This document shows positions 44,351 through 53,659 of a stretch of DNA of 64,000 bases, one piece after another. Position 1 is the stretch's first letter, and each line of letters begins with the position of its first letter. The notes below the pieces were generated by a model. That model worked only from the letters and a program-made list of their open reading frames with translations, had not been told where the DNA came from and ran no database searches. Made by a program: the position numbers and the translations under genes. This DNA is from Maritimibacter sp. (GTDB lineage: Bacteria > Pseudomonadota > Alphaproteobacteria > Rhodobacterales > Rhodobacteraceae), in NCBI GenBank assembly GCA_011389895.1, contig JAABTN010000006.1, positions 58,543 through 122,542 of the forward strand, read 5' to 3'.

Positions 44351-44445
44351 CCGGGGGTGCCGCGCGTGACGCGACAGGACGCAACATTGTGCGCCGGGGC
44401 CCGCCACGCTATGGACATCCAAACGCGCCGCTTTGGGTCTTTGCC

Positions 44446-45183
44446 ATGAACCGCTTCCTCATCTTGCAACTGCGCCCGGAGACCCCCGCTTCGGACAACG
44501 AATTTGCGGCCTTTCTGGACAAGGGCGGGTTGAGCGCGGACCGGGTGCACCGTGTGCGCCTTGATCAAGAGAGCCTGCCTGATACCCTTGATCTTGATGA
44601 CTACGCCGGGATCATCGTGGGCGGCGGACCGGGCTGTGTCTCGGACCCGGTCGAAACCAAGGACGTGGTCGAGAAGCGGATCGAAGACAGCATCCTCGGC
44701 CTCATGCCCGAGATCACCACGCGCGACCGGCCATTTCTGGGATGTTGCTACGGGATCGGAATTCTCGGCCATCACCTCGCCCCCGGTTCGGTGTCGAAGG
44801 CCCGGTTCGGCGAGCCGGTCGGGGCGACGGAGTGCACGATCACCGCGCCCGGGGCCAAAGACGCGCTGCTCGATGGTCTCCCACGCGCCTTTCGCGCTTT
44901 CGTCGGACACAAGGAGGCGCTGCAATACCTGCCAGAGGGCGTCACCCATCTGATCAGCTCGCCCGCCTGCCCGTTCCAGATGTTGCGCTACGGCGAAAAC
45001 GTCTATGCCACGCAGTTTCACCCGGAACTCGACAGCGACGGCCTGGAAACCCGGATCAACATCTACAAGCACCGGGGCTATTTCCCACCGGACGAGGCGC
45101 AGGCGCTTATCGCGCGCGGCCATGCCGAAACCATCGAGGCCCCGGCGCGGATCCTGCGAAATTTCGTCACGCGCTACGGCTGA
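44446..45183 (+). CDS. class I glutamine amidotransferase-like protein
   Basis: A 245-residue stand-alone GATase1 domain resembling the amidotransferase part of GMP synthase: IIVGGGPGCVSDP, nucleophile elbow FLGCCYGIGILGHH, and YATQFHPELDSDG with the catalytic His and Glu. No synthetase partner is adjacent. Such proteins (YfeJ-type) may hydrolyse gamma-glutamyl compounds. The start used is the ATG at 44446. Confidence 0.88.
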   Translation: MNRFLILQLRPETPASDNEFAAFLDKGGLSADRVHRVRLDQESLPDTLDLDDYAGIIVGGGPGCVSDPVETKDVVEKRIEDSILGLMPEITTRDRPFLGCCYGIGILGHHLAPGSVSKARFGEPVGATECTITAPGAKDALLDGLPRAFRAFVGHKEALQYLPEGVTHLISSPACPFQMLRYGENVYATQFHPELDSDGLETRINIYKHRGYFPPDEAQALIARGHAETIEAPARILRNFVTRYG

Positions 45184-45303
45184 CGCGCGGCGGACGACCC
45201 GACCGGGGCTAATACCCCCTGCGCCCAGTTTTTTCACCATCGCCCGTTGCCAGCCGCGCCGCTTCGACCGATGCTGTCGCGAAGGACGTCGGGAGGGCTA
45301 ATC

Positions 45304-45786
45304 ATGAAGCGTATAACAATCACGCTCGACGACACGTTGCTGGATGCCGTTGATGCCCATATGGACGCCTCCGGGGCCACCAACCGGTCCGAGGCGATTC
45401 GCGATCTTGTCGGTCGAAGCCTGTCGCCCGCAGCCCCGCCAGATGCCCAATGCATGGCGGTGGTCAGCTATACGCTGGACCCGGAGAAACGCGATCTCGG
45501 GCGCAAGGTGCCCAAGGTGCGCCAGGATCACCATGACCGGGTTGCCGCCGCGATGTCGGTGCCAGTCGATCATACCACCTCGCTCGAAGTTACCGTGCTG
45601 AAGGGCGCGGTCGGACAGGTCGATGCCATCGCCAATGCGCTGTTTCTGGAACGCGGCGTGCGCCATGGGCGGCTGTCTCTCGTGCCGCTTGCGCGAGACG
45701 ACCGGTCCCATTCGCATGGCGACGGGTCGGCCCATGTGCATCTCAAGGTGCTGGACCGGTTTGAACCACCGGACGAGCCGGAGTGA
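45304..45786 (+). CDS. NikR-like ribbon-helix-helix regulator with altered metal site
   Basis: This 160-residue protein aligns along its whole length with NikR, the nickel-sensing repressor: RHH domain MKRITITLDDTLLDAV..NRSEAIRDLV and ACT-like domain SYTLDPEKRDLG.., SLEVTVLKG, ERGVRHGRLSLVP. However, the four high-affinity Ni ligands of E. coli NikR (His76, His87, His89, Cys95) correspond here to Gln74, Ser85, Pro87 and Ser93. A C-terminal extension absent from E. coli NikR contains His136, His138, His144 and His146. GGAGG precedes the ATG. No nickel transporter is adjacent; an antiporter gene follows. It may sense another ligand. Confidence 0.88.
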   Translation: MKRITITLDDTLLDAVDAHMDASGATNRSEAIRDLVGRSLSPAAPPDAQCMAVVSYTLDPEKRDLGRKVPKVRQDHHDRVAAAMSVPVDHTTSLEVTVLKGAVGQVDAIANALFLERGVRHGRLSLVPLARDDRSHSHGDGSAHVHLKVLDRFEPPDEPE

Positions 45787-45876
45787 ACCGGCTAATCCGA
45801 CGCGGGGCCAAACCCGCGCGCTTGTGACCCACAAACCATCGCCCTTCGCGTTTTCGCACATGCGCGCGTCTCTGGT

Positions 45877-45890
45877 TGTGATAGATCACA
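45877..45890 (+). promoter_or_regulatory. inverted repeat just upstream of the antiporter start
   Basis: TGTGAT-AG-ATCACA is an exact 6-bp inverted repeat ending four bases before the ATG at 45895. It would overlap the ribosome binding region, so it could be an operator or an RNA fold limiting translation. Confidence 0.35.
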
Positions 45891-45894
45891 GGCT

Positions 45895-48432
45895 ATGGAC
45901 ATCGTCTTGATCACAACCGTCATCGCGTCCCTCTTCGTGGTCATCGGCGTGGCCGAGCCGCTGGCGGCGCGCCTACGCCTACCTTACACCGTGATCCTTG
46001 CCATCCTCGGAAGCCTGATCGGCGTTGCCGCGATCTTTTTCCTCAGGACCGAGCTGACCGATGCACTGAACCCGGTGGCCGAGGCGATCCTTGGCTTGCC
46101 GATTCGGTCCAACGTGTTCCTGTATGTCTTCCTGCCGACGCTTTTGTTTCAGGCGACGCTTGGCATGAACCTGCGGCGGATGCTGGATGACTGGGTGCCG
46201 ATCCTCGTGCTCGCCGTCGTGGCGGTCGTGGTGGCGACGCTGAGCGTTGGCTATGCGCTTGCTTGGGCGAGCGCGCTGCCGCTTGCCGCCTGTCTTCTGA
46301 TCGGGGCCATCGTGTCGACCACGGACCCATCGGCGGTGGTGTCGATCTTTCGGTCGATCTCGGCCCCACGGCGGTTGGCGCGGATCATCGAGGGGGAAAG
46401 CCTTCTCAACGACGCCGCCGCCATCGCGCTGTTCGGCCTGTTCATGGGCTTCGTCATGCTGGGGATGCCGGACCCCAACCTTGGCGATGCGCTGGCCCGG
46501 TTTCCGCTTTTGATCGCGGGCGGGGCGTTCACCGGCTGGCTCGCGGCGCGGATCGCGATCTGGGTCATGGTGCTTTTCAGCCAGTTCGAGCTGGCGCTGA
46601 TCTCGGTCTCGGTGGCGCTGCCCTATCTCGCCTATATCGGGGCCGAGCAGAGCATCGGGGCCTCGGGCGTGATCGCGGTGGTCGCGGCGGGCCTGACCCT
46701 GAACCTCGCAGGCCCCGGGCGGCTGCCGCCACAGGCATGGGCCAACCTGCGTGAATTGTGGGGTGTGCTGGCGCATTGGGCCGGGGCCCTGATCTTCATC
46801 CTCGCAGCCCTTCTGATCCCCCGCCTTCTTGAAGAGGTGCGGATCGGGGATTTCGTGCTCATCGGCGTGGTGATCCTCGCCGCCGTGGCCGCCCGCGCGT
46901 TGATCCTGTTCGCGCTCATGCCGCTTTTGACGCGGCTGCGCCTGTCGCCCCCGGTTGAACGCCCCTACCGGGTGGCGATCCTGTGGGGCGGGCTGCGCGG
47001 CGCGGTAACGCTCGCCCTCGCGCTCGCAGTGACCGAGAGCTTCCGTGTGCCCGGCGATATCCAGCGCGTGGTCGGCATTCTGGCGACCGGCTTCACCCTG
47101 TTCACCCTGCTCGCGCAGGGCACCACGCTACGCTGGGTCATCGGGCGGCTCGGGCTTGACCGGCTGTCCCCGATCGATGAGGCGCTGTCACGTCAGGTGG
47201 TCGCGGTCGCGCTTCAAACCGTGCGCGAGGACGTGGCGCGCACCACCGAGAATTACGAATTGAGCCATGATATCGTGCGCGCCGAGGCGAAACGCTTTGG
47301 CGAGCGGCTTGAAGGTGCGGTCAGAACGGCAGAGGACCGGGTCGACATTCTCGACCGCGACCGGGTGACCTTGGGCCTGATCGCGCTTGCCGGTCATGAG
47401 CGCGACATGATCATCGCCAAGGTGCGCGAACGGACGATCTCGGCCCGGATGGCCGAACAGGTGTTGTCGGATGCCGACCGGTTGATCGAAGGCGCGCGCT
47501 CGGGCGGGCGCAGCGGTTACAACCGGGCCGCCCGGCGCAGCGTCGCCTACGGGCGCGGGTTTCGCGCCGTTGACCTGCTCCACAGCCGGTTTCGCCTGTC
47601 CGGCCCCCTGAGCCGGATGACCGCGGACCGTTTCGAGCGGCTGTTGTCCCAGCGTCTCGTCCTGCGTGACCTCGGGTCTTTCATCGACAGCCGCATTCGG
47701 CGCATCCACGGTCGCAGGCTGGCCGACCTGCTGCACGAATTGCTCGCGCGCCGGGTCGAGACGGTGGAAACCGCGCTTCAGGGTCTGCGCCTGCAATATC
47801 CCGGCTATGCCGAAGAACTGCAACGCCGCTTTATCCGCCGCACCGCGCTTCGGCTCGAAGAGCGCGAATATGCCGCCATTCGCGAGGACGGGTTGATCGG
47901 GGCCGAGGTGCATACCAAGCTCATGGAGGGGCTGGCCGCGCGCCGGGCCGCCGCCGAAGAGCGCCCGCGTCTTGATGTTGCATTGGAGCGCACCGAATTG
48001 GTCCGCCAGTTTCCCCTGTTCTCCGGTCTGGACGAGCCCAGTGTGAAACGGCTGGGGCGCGCGTTCCGGACGCGCTATGCGAATGACGGCGATGTTATCA
48101 TTCGCAAGGACAGCCCGCCGAAAAGCGTGTTCTTCATCGCCTCGGGCGCCGTTGAGGTCCAGTCTGCCGGGCAGACATGGCGTCTCGGGCGGGGCGAGAT
48201 GTTCGGACAGATGGCGATCTTGCTTGAACGCACGCGCCGGTTCGAGGTGCGCGCCATCGCGCCATCGACCCTTCTGGTTCTGGACGAGGCGCGTTTTCGC
48301 CGCCTTCTGGCGCGCAACAAGGCGCTTCAAACCGCCGTGCGCGCCAGCGCGGAGAAACGCGGGATAGAACCCGACGAGCTTTTTTCAGAAGGTGATGACC
48401 CGACCGCGGACATGGACCGCAAGCGCGGCTGA
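45895..48432 (+). CDS. CPA1-type Na+/H+ antiporter with C-terminal cyclic-nucleotide-binding domain
   Basis: The 845-residue protein has about 12-13 membrane helices (residues 1-425) of the NhaP/NHE exchanger family; STTDPSAVVSIFRSI and EGESLLNDAAAIALFGL carry the ion-binding Asp and the ND motif. A long helical cytosolic region (~430-690) follows, then a cyclic-nucleotide-binding domain (FPLFSGLDEPSVKRLGRAF.., RLGRGEMFGQMAIL with the phosphate-binding cassette). This layout resembles eukaryotic sperm NHE and some plant SOS1 exchangers. Ligand binding could gate transport, but the cassette's key Arg is not obvious, so ligand identity is open. Confidence 0.92.
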   Translation: MDIVLITTVIASLFVVIGVAEPLAARLRLPYTVILAILGSLIGVAAIFFLRTELTDALNPVAEAILGLPIRSNVFLYVFLPTLLFQATLGMNLRRMLDDWVPILVLAVVAVVVATLSVGYALAWASALPLAACLLIGAIVSTTDPSAVVSIFRSISAPRRLARIIEGESLLNDAAAIALFGLFMGFVMLGMPDPNLGDALARFPLLIAGGAFTGWLAARIAIWVMVLFSQFELALISVSVALPYLAYIGAEQSIGASGVIAVVAAGLTLNLAGPGRLPPQAWANLRELWGVLAHWAGALIFILAALLIPRLLEEVRIGDFVLIGVVILAAVAARALILFALMPLLTRLRLSPPVERPYRVAILWGGLRGAVTLALALAVTESFRVPGDIQRVVGILATGFTLFTLLAQGTTLRWVIGRLGLDRLSPIDEALSRQVVAVALQTVREDVARTTENYELSHDIVRAEAKRFGERLEGAVRTAEDRVDILDRDRVTLGLIALAGHERDMIIAKVRERTISARMAEQVLSDADRLIEGARSGGRSGYNRAARRSVAYGRGFRAVDLLHSRFRLSGPLSRMTADRFERLLSQRLVLRDLGSFIDSRIRRIHGRRLADLLHELLARRVETVETALQGLRLQYPGYAEELQRRFIRRTALRLEEREYAAIREDGLIGAEVHTKLMEGLAARRAAAEERPRLDVALERTELVRQFPLFSGLDEPSVKRLGRAFRTRYANDGDVIIRKDSPPKSVFFIASGAVEVQSAGQTWRLGRGEMFGQMAILLERTRRFEVRAIAPSTLLVLDEARFRRLLARNKALQTAVRASAEKRGIEPDELFSEGDDPTADMDRKRG

Positions 48433-48434
48433 TC

Positions 48435-48941
48435 TCATTCCAGCGTTGCGTCGAATTCGACAACCTTGCGCGCGTCGTCGGCGGTGGGGGCGACGATGAT
48501 CTTGGCGTTCCGGATGCCGGGGCCCGAAAACTCGATCGACCGATCCAGAAGATCTTCCGCGCCCTGCTGGACGATGAACCCGTTGTCGCCCAGAGTTTGC
48601 TCCCAATCGGTGAGCAAGGTGTCGACATCCGAGGCGGTCGAGATCGCGAACAGGCGCACAGTCGATCCGATGGCACGGTCTGTCACGACCTCTGCATCTT
48701 CCGGGATCTGGAGAACCTCGGGGATCCAATCCTGCATCAGCTCGTCGGCATAGCTCATCGCGGTCGCGGCCAGCAAGAGCCAAGCCGCGATCACCACGTC
48801 AAGCACGGGAAGGCGCCGATATGTCTCAGACCCCCACGCGCGCGCGCGCTCAAGACGCCGGGCAAGCCACCCGACAACGGGCCGGACAAGATCGGCGGTG
48901 TCAAATGAATGGCGGGCGGTGGGGTACATAAGAGCTGTCAT
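48435..48941 (-). CDS. hypothetical protein with one membrane helix
   Basis: I do not recognise this 168-residue protein. It has a basic stretch (ARRLERARAWGSETYRR), one hydrophobic helix (VLDVVIAAWLLLAATAMSYA) and a soluble acidic domain of about 100 residues. Topology suggests a small cytosolic N-terminus and an outside C-terminal domain. The start could be the ATG at 48941, a GTG at 48962 or the ATG at 48929. It ends two bases from the end of the convergent antiporter gene. Confidence 0.65.
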   Translation of the reverse strand: MTALMYPTARHSFDTADLVRPVVGWLARRLERARAWGSETYRRLPVLDVVIAAWLLLAATAMSYADELMQDWIPEVLQIPEDAEVVTDRAIGSTVRLFAISTASDVDTLLTDWEQTLGDNGFIVQQGAEDLLDRSIEFSGPGIRNAKIIVAPTADDARKVVEFDATLE

Positions 48942-49004
48942 GGCAGAGAAGCTAACCGACACGGCGGCGGGTGCAAGCCCCCTGTGCGCAAATCCGCCGA
49001 TCCG

Positions 49005-51722
49005 TTACCGCACACGCCCTGTCCTGTCGGACCGGAACGCCAGCCGCATCTGTTTCTCGGTCTCGATCAGCGCGAAGAAGACGACCCCGACCGCGACAAT
49101 CAGGAGCCCGTCGCGAAGCGGCACCGCCTGGGTTCCGAACACGGCCTGGAGCGGCGGCAGGTAAGTGACGGCAAACTGCGCGGCGGTGACGATCAGGACA
49201 CAGGCCCAGACGATGCGCGTGCCCCGGGCCGCCGCCCATGTGATCGAGGTGCCGTGTATGTTGCGGATGAAGAAGAGGTGGAAAATCTCCAGCACCACGA
49301 GCGTGTTCATCGCGATGGTCTGGGCAAGGGCCACGGGAAACCCCCGGTCGATGGCATAGAAATACATCCCGAAAACCGCCGTGAGAAACAGGGTCGAGAC
49401 CAGAACGATGTGCCAGATCAACCCGCCGGTCAGAAGCGGCTCCTGTCGTGGGCGCGGCGGGCGGCGCATGGTGCCCCGCTCGGACGGCTCGAAGGCCAGC
49501 GCGAGGCCAAGGGTCGTGGCCGTGATCAGGTTGATCCACAGGATCTGCACCGCCGTGATCGGCAGCGCCATACCGGCAAAGAGCGCCACGATGATCGTCA
49601 TCGCCTCGCCCGCGTTGGTCGGCAGGGTCCAGCTTATCACCTTCTTGATGTTGTCATAGACCGTGCGCCCCTCGCGCACAGCGGCGGCGATGGAGGCGAA
49701 ATTGTCGTCGGCGAGGACGAGTTCGGCGGCTTCCTTGGCCGCCTCGCTGCCCTTCAGCCCCATTGCGATGCCCGCATCGGCGCGCTTGAGCGCGGGGGCA
49801 TCGTTCACCCCGTCACCGGTCATCGCAACGGTCAGCCCCCGTGCCTGAAGCGCGGTGACAAGGCGAAGTTTGTGCGCGGGCGAGGTGCGCGCGAAGATGT
49901 CGGTCTTGACCGCCGCCTCGGCCAGCGCGGCGTCATCCATGGTTTCCAGATCGGCCCCGGTCAGAACCTGATCGTGGTTTTTCAACCCGATCATCCCGGC
50001 GATGGCCCGGGCTGTCGCGGCGTGATCGCCGGTGATCATCTTCACCCGGATTCCAGCGGCGTGACAGTCTGCCACCGCCTCGATCGCCTCGGCGCGTGGC
50101 GGGTCGATCAGCCCGACAAGACCGATGAGCCGAAGCTGCCCGGAGAGGTCGTCTTGGTGCAGCGATGTCTTGTCAGACGCCACCACGCGCGCCGCCACCG
50201 CGAGAACGCGCTGCCCGTCGGAGGCAAGCTCTTCAACACGCCTGCTCCAGAAGTCGTGGTCCAGCGGCACACCGCCGCCTTCCGCCCCGCGCTGATCGGC
50301 ACAAAGCGCCAAGACCGCCTCCGGCGCGCCTTTCACAAGGATGCAACCCTTCCCGTCCGGATCGTGATGAAGCGTCGCCATGTAGCGGTGCGCGGCATCA
50401 AAGGGGATGGCGTCAATGCGGGTCCATTGCCCGAAAGGCGCGGCCCCCTCGCCGGTGATCTTGCCAGCCAATGCGCGCAAGGCCCCCTCCATCGGATCGC
50501 CTTCAATGCGCCAATCCTCCCCCTCAGCACGCAGCACCGCGTCATTGCAGAGCCCGGCAACACAGGCAAACTCCATCAGCACATCATCTGCGTCGCCGGT
50601 CCCCGCGCCTGTCGCGCTGCGCACCGTGCCTTCGGGGGCATACCCGCTGCCCTCGACCGAGAAGACCCGGCTGTCGGCCGCGAGGGTCGTCACCATCATT
50701 TCGTTTCGGGTCATGGTGCCGGTCTTGTCCGAACAGATCACCGACACCGATCCGAGCGTTTCAATCGCCGGAAGCCGCCGCACGATCGCGTTGCGGCGCG
50801 ACATGGCCTGCACGCCAACGGCAAGGGTGATGGTCAGCACCGCCGGCAACCCTTCGGGGATGGCCGCGACAGACAGGCCAACGATGGCCATGAACAGGTC
50901 CGAGAACGGCATCTTGCCGACGAAATACCCGTAGGAAAAGAGCGCCCCGGCCACGATCAGGATGAAGACCGTCAGGAAACGCGCGAAGCGGTCCATCTGC
51001 GCCACGAGCGGGGTCGTCAACGTCTCGACCCCGCCCAACATGCCGCTGATCTGGCCGATCTCGGTGTCGCCCCCGGTGGCCGACACCACGCCGCGCCCTG
51101 CCCCAGCGGCAATCAGCGTGCCGGAAAACAGCATGGAGGTCCGATCCCCAAGATCGGCGTCTTGGGCCACCGGGGTGGTGTCTTTGTCCACCGGCACGGA
51201 TTCCCCGGTCAGGATCGCCTCTTCCACCGTCAGGGCCCGTGCTTCGATCAGGCGCAGATCGGCGGGCACGCGGTCGCCCGCCTCGACCAGCACAACGTCG
51301 CCGGGCACGAGGTCTGCGGCATCGAGGCTAACGCGCTGGCCATCGCGCAAGACCGCCGAGCGCGGGGCCAACATGCCCCGGATCGCATCCATCGCCTGTT
51401 CCGCGCGCCCCTCCTGGATATACCCGATCACAGCGTTCACGATGACCACGGCAAGGATCACGCCGGTGTCGATCCAATGCGACAGCGCCGCTGTCACGGC
51501 AGCAGAGGCGATCAGCACGTAGATCAAGACATTGTGGAAATGCGACAGGAACCGAAGGACGGGGCTGCGCCGGGGCGGTTCGGGCAATTGGTTGGGCCCG
51601 TGTTCGGCGCGCCGACGGTCGGCCTCCCGCGTGGTCAGCCCATCGACCGCCGCGCCAAGCGCACCGAGGGCGGCGTCACACGGCAGGTGGTGCATGTCCG
51701 ATGTCTGGCGGCGATCATTCAT
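49005..51722 (-). CDS. P-type cation-transporting ATPase (P2, calcium/PMR1-like)
   Basis: The 905-residue pump has an N-terminal cation ATPase domain (TTREADRRRAEHGPNQLPEP), actuator TGES, the helix-4 motif AAIPEGLPAV, phosphorylation site CSDKTGTMTRNEM, nucleotide-binding domain and hinge MTGDGVNDAPALKRADAGIAMG. The IPEGLP motif is typical of P2 pumps, which move Ca2+, Mn2+ or Na+. It lies in a run of ion transporters and follows the Kef-type gene on the same strand with 57 bases between them. Confidence 0.94.
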   Translation of the reverse strand: MNDRRQTSDMHHLPCDAALGALGAAVDGLTTREADRRRAEHGPNQLPEPPRRSPVLRFLSHFHNVLIYVLIASAAVTAALSHWIDTGVILAVVIVNAVIGYIQEGRAEQAMDAIRGMLAPRSAVLRDGQRVSLDAADLVPGDVVLVEAGDRVPADLRLIEARALTVEEAILTGESVPVDKDTTPVAQDADLGDRTSMLFSGTLIAAGAGRGVVSATGGDTEIGQISGMLGGVETLTTPLVAQMDRFARFLTVFILIVAGALFSYGYFVGKMPFSDLFMAIVGLSVAAIPEGLPAVLTITLAVGVQAMSRRNAIVRRLPAIETLGSVSVICSDKTGTMTRNEMMVTTLAADSRVFSVEGSGYAPEGTVRSATGAGTGDADDVLMEFACVAGLCNDAVLRAEGEDWRIEGDPMEGALRALAGKITGEGAAPFGQWTRIDAIPFDAAHRYMATLHHDPDGKGCILVKGAPEAVLALCADQRGAEGGGVPLDHDFWSRRVEELASDGQRVLAVAARVVASDKTSLHQDDLSGQLRLIGLVGLIDPPRAEAIEAVADCHAAGIRVKMITGDHAATARAIAGMIGLKNHDQVLTGADLETMDDAALAEAAVKTDIFARTSPAHKLRLVTALQARGLTVAMTGDGVNDAPALKRADAGIAMGLKGSEAAKEAAELVLADDNFASIAAAVREGRTVYDNIKKVISWTLPTNAGEAMTIIVALFAGMALPITAVQILWINLITATTLGLALAFEPSERGTMRRPPRPRQEPLLTGGLIWHIVLVSTLFLTAVFGMYFYAIDRGFPVALAQTIAMNTLVVLEIFHLFFIRNIHGTSITWAAARGTRIVWACVLIVTAAQFAVTYLPPLQAVFGTQAVPLRDGLLIVAVGVVFFALIETEKQMRLAFRSDRTGRVR

Positions 51723-51779
51723 GGGCTCAAATTCACTTCTCTCGACGTCATGCGTCTGGCTTGTTGTGGCGCGCGGGGG

Positions 51780-53522
51780 TCAGGACGCGGTCTTTCCCTC
51801 GGTCTCGATCATCGGGATCTCGGTGCGTTCTTCTTCCGCCCCGCCGCACAGGATATCAACCCCACGATCGGCTGCATCCTGAAACGGCTCCAGCACGAGA
51901 TCGGCACCAGAGGCAAAAAGCTCCTCCGTGTCGCGCGCATGGTGCGAGGCGACCGCGATCCGGCCCCGAAACCCTGCGGCCCGGGTCAACTGGATCAGGG
52001 TCGTGCGCGTGTCCTCATGGCTCAGCCCCGTGGGATGGATCGGCACGGTCGAGACGATCCACTCGGCGGGCGGCAAGGGAAGCCCGGCGACAAACTCGGG
52101 ATCGGTCGCGTCACCAAACTCGGTCTCAAGCCCCAGCTCGCGCCACCGCCGAATGGCGAAGGGGTTGAAGTCGACGCCCAACACCCGGATGCCGCGTTTT
52201 TGCAGCCTGATGCCCATGGCGGTGCCGAAGCGTCCCAGCCCGAAGAGGATCACCTTGTATCCATCCTCGCGGTGCACCCCGGCCTCGGACGGCTCACGCG
52301 GGGTGCCCCGACGCTCGAACACCCCGAGAAACCGTTCCAGCACCGCGAACAGCTGGTGCGAATAGGTGATCATGTAGGTTGAGGCGGCGATGGTCACGAG
52401 ACCGACCATGGTGACAAGGCCAAGCGCATCTTCGCGCACATGGCCAAGCGACACGCCCATGGCGACGAAGATCAGGGAAAATTCGCTGATCTGCGCCACC
52501 GTGAGCCCGGCGAGAAATCCGGTCCGTTTGCGGTACCCCATCGCCCCCATGATCGCCAGAACGATCAGCGGGTTGCCGATCAGCACGAAGAGCGAGAACA
52601 CGATGGCCCCGGTCACATGCGCGCCCAACAGAGACAGATCGAGCGTGGAGCCAAGCGCGATGAAGAAAAACAACAGCAGGAAATCGCGCAGCGGGGCCAG
52701 CCGCGCCGCGATGGTTTCGCGGTAAGGGGTCGAGGCAAGGGCGATGCCCGCCATCAGCCCGCCGACCTCTTTGCCCAGACCGGCGATATCCCCGATCGCC
52801 GCGAACATCGCCGCCATGGCGATGGCAAAGATCACGAGAAGCTCTGGCGCGCGTGCCAGCCTTTCGGTCAAGGGGTTGGCGACGAAGCGCACGAACAGGA
52901 TGACAAGCGCCACCATCGCGACGCCCGAGGCGAGGACAGTGAGGACGGAACCGCCCCCATGACTGCCGCCGAGACCGCCCCCCTCGCCCGCCGCGCCGAT
53001 CCCGACCGCCGAGAGCACGATCATGGCCAGCACGACCACGAGGTCTTGCACGATGAGAAACCCCAGCGCGATCTGGCCATGCAGGCTGTCGATCTCGCGC
53101 TTGTCGGACAGAAGTTTCACGATGATAATGGTCGAGGAAAACGTCAGCGCCACCGCGACATAAAGGCTGGTCACATGCCCGAGATCAAGCGCCAGCCCGA
53201 TCAGGTAGCCGAAGATCGACGTGAAGGCGACCTGCCCGAGACCTGTCATGAGCGACACCGACCCCAGCGAGCGGATCAGCTTCACGTCAAGCTTGATACC
53301 GACGAGAAACAGGAGCACGGCAATGCCGAGCTCGGACAAAAGGTCGATCTGCGCGTCCGAATGCACCACGTCCAGCGCCGAAGGCCCGGCGATCAGACCC
53401 ACCGCGATGAAGCTGACGATCAGGGGCTGACGCAGCATGATCCCGAGAAAGCCGATGATCGCGGCCATGACCAAAAGCAGCGCGATCTCCGCAAAGGGCG
53501 ATTGCGCGATCAGCTCCATCAT
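51780..53522 (-). CDS. Kef-type K+/H+ antiporter with TrkA-N domain
   Basis: The 580-residue CPA2 protein has about 12-13 helices (residues 1-400, with LLLFLVGIKLDVKLI and FLIVQDLVVVLAM), a glycine-rich internal loop (GEGGGLGGSHGGGS) and a C-terminal Rossmann RCK domain (VILFGLGRFGTAMGIRL). KefC exchanges K+ for protons when glutathione adducts form; the ligand here is unknown. The ATG at 53522 (MMELIAQ) has AGGGG eight bases upstream. It probably forms a transcript with the P-type ATPase gene. Confidence 0.93.
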   Translation of the reverse strand: MMELIAQSPFAEIALLLVMAAIIGFLGIMLRQPLIVSFIAVGLIAGPSALDVVHSDAQIDLLSELGIAVLLFLVGIKLDVKLIRSLGSVSLMTGLGQVAFTSIFGYLIGLALDLGHVTSLYVAVALTFSSTIIIVKLLSDKREIDSLHGQIALGFLIVQDLVVVLAMIVLSAVGIGAAGEGGGLGGSHGGGSVLTVLASGVAMVALVILFVRFVANPLTERLARAPELLVIFAIAMAAMFAAIGDIAGLGKEVGGLMAGIALASTPYRETIAARLAPLRDFLLLFFFIALGSTLDLSLLGAHVTGAIVFSLFVLIGNPLIVLAIMGAMGYRKRTGFLAGLTVAQISEFSLIFVAMGVSLGHVREDALGLVTMVGLVTIAASTYMITYSHQLFAVLERFLGVFERRGTPREPSEAGVHREDGYKVILFGLGRFGTAMGIRLQKRGIRVLGVDFNPFAIRRWRELGLETEFGDATDPEFVAGLPLPPAEWIVSTVPIHPTGLSHEDTRTTLIQLTRAAGFRGRIAVASHHARDTEELFASGADLVLEPFQDAADRGVDILCGGAEEERTEIPMIETEGKTAS

Positions 53523-53659
53523 CCGTTTTGCCCCTTGTGCCCTGAGTCCTGTATCAGCCGTGTTTGCCCCGGCCACCGCGACGTTATCGGAGCCGATTCG
53601 TCCCCTGTTGCCAAGATGGATGATCCCGGACCCAACGTCCTTGATCCAACCCCAATGGG

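Noticed and set aside
45190..45240. GGGG-CTAATA-CCCC hairpin followed after 10 bases by T6, as a terminator for the amidotransferase gene
   Set aside because: The T run is too far from the weak stem to be convincing.
48909..52382. A 1157-residue open frame on the plus strand opposite the P-type ATPase and Kef-type genes
   Set aside because: Composition is dominated by Arg, Gly, His and Pro, typical of the antisense of GC-rich genes, and the opposite strand encodes two clear full-length families.
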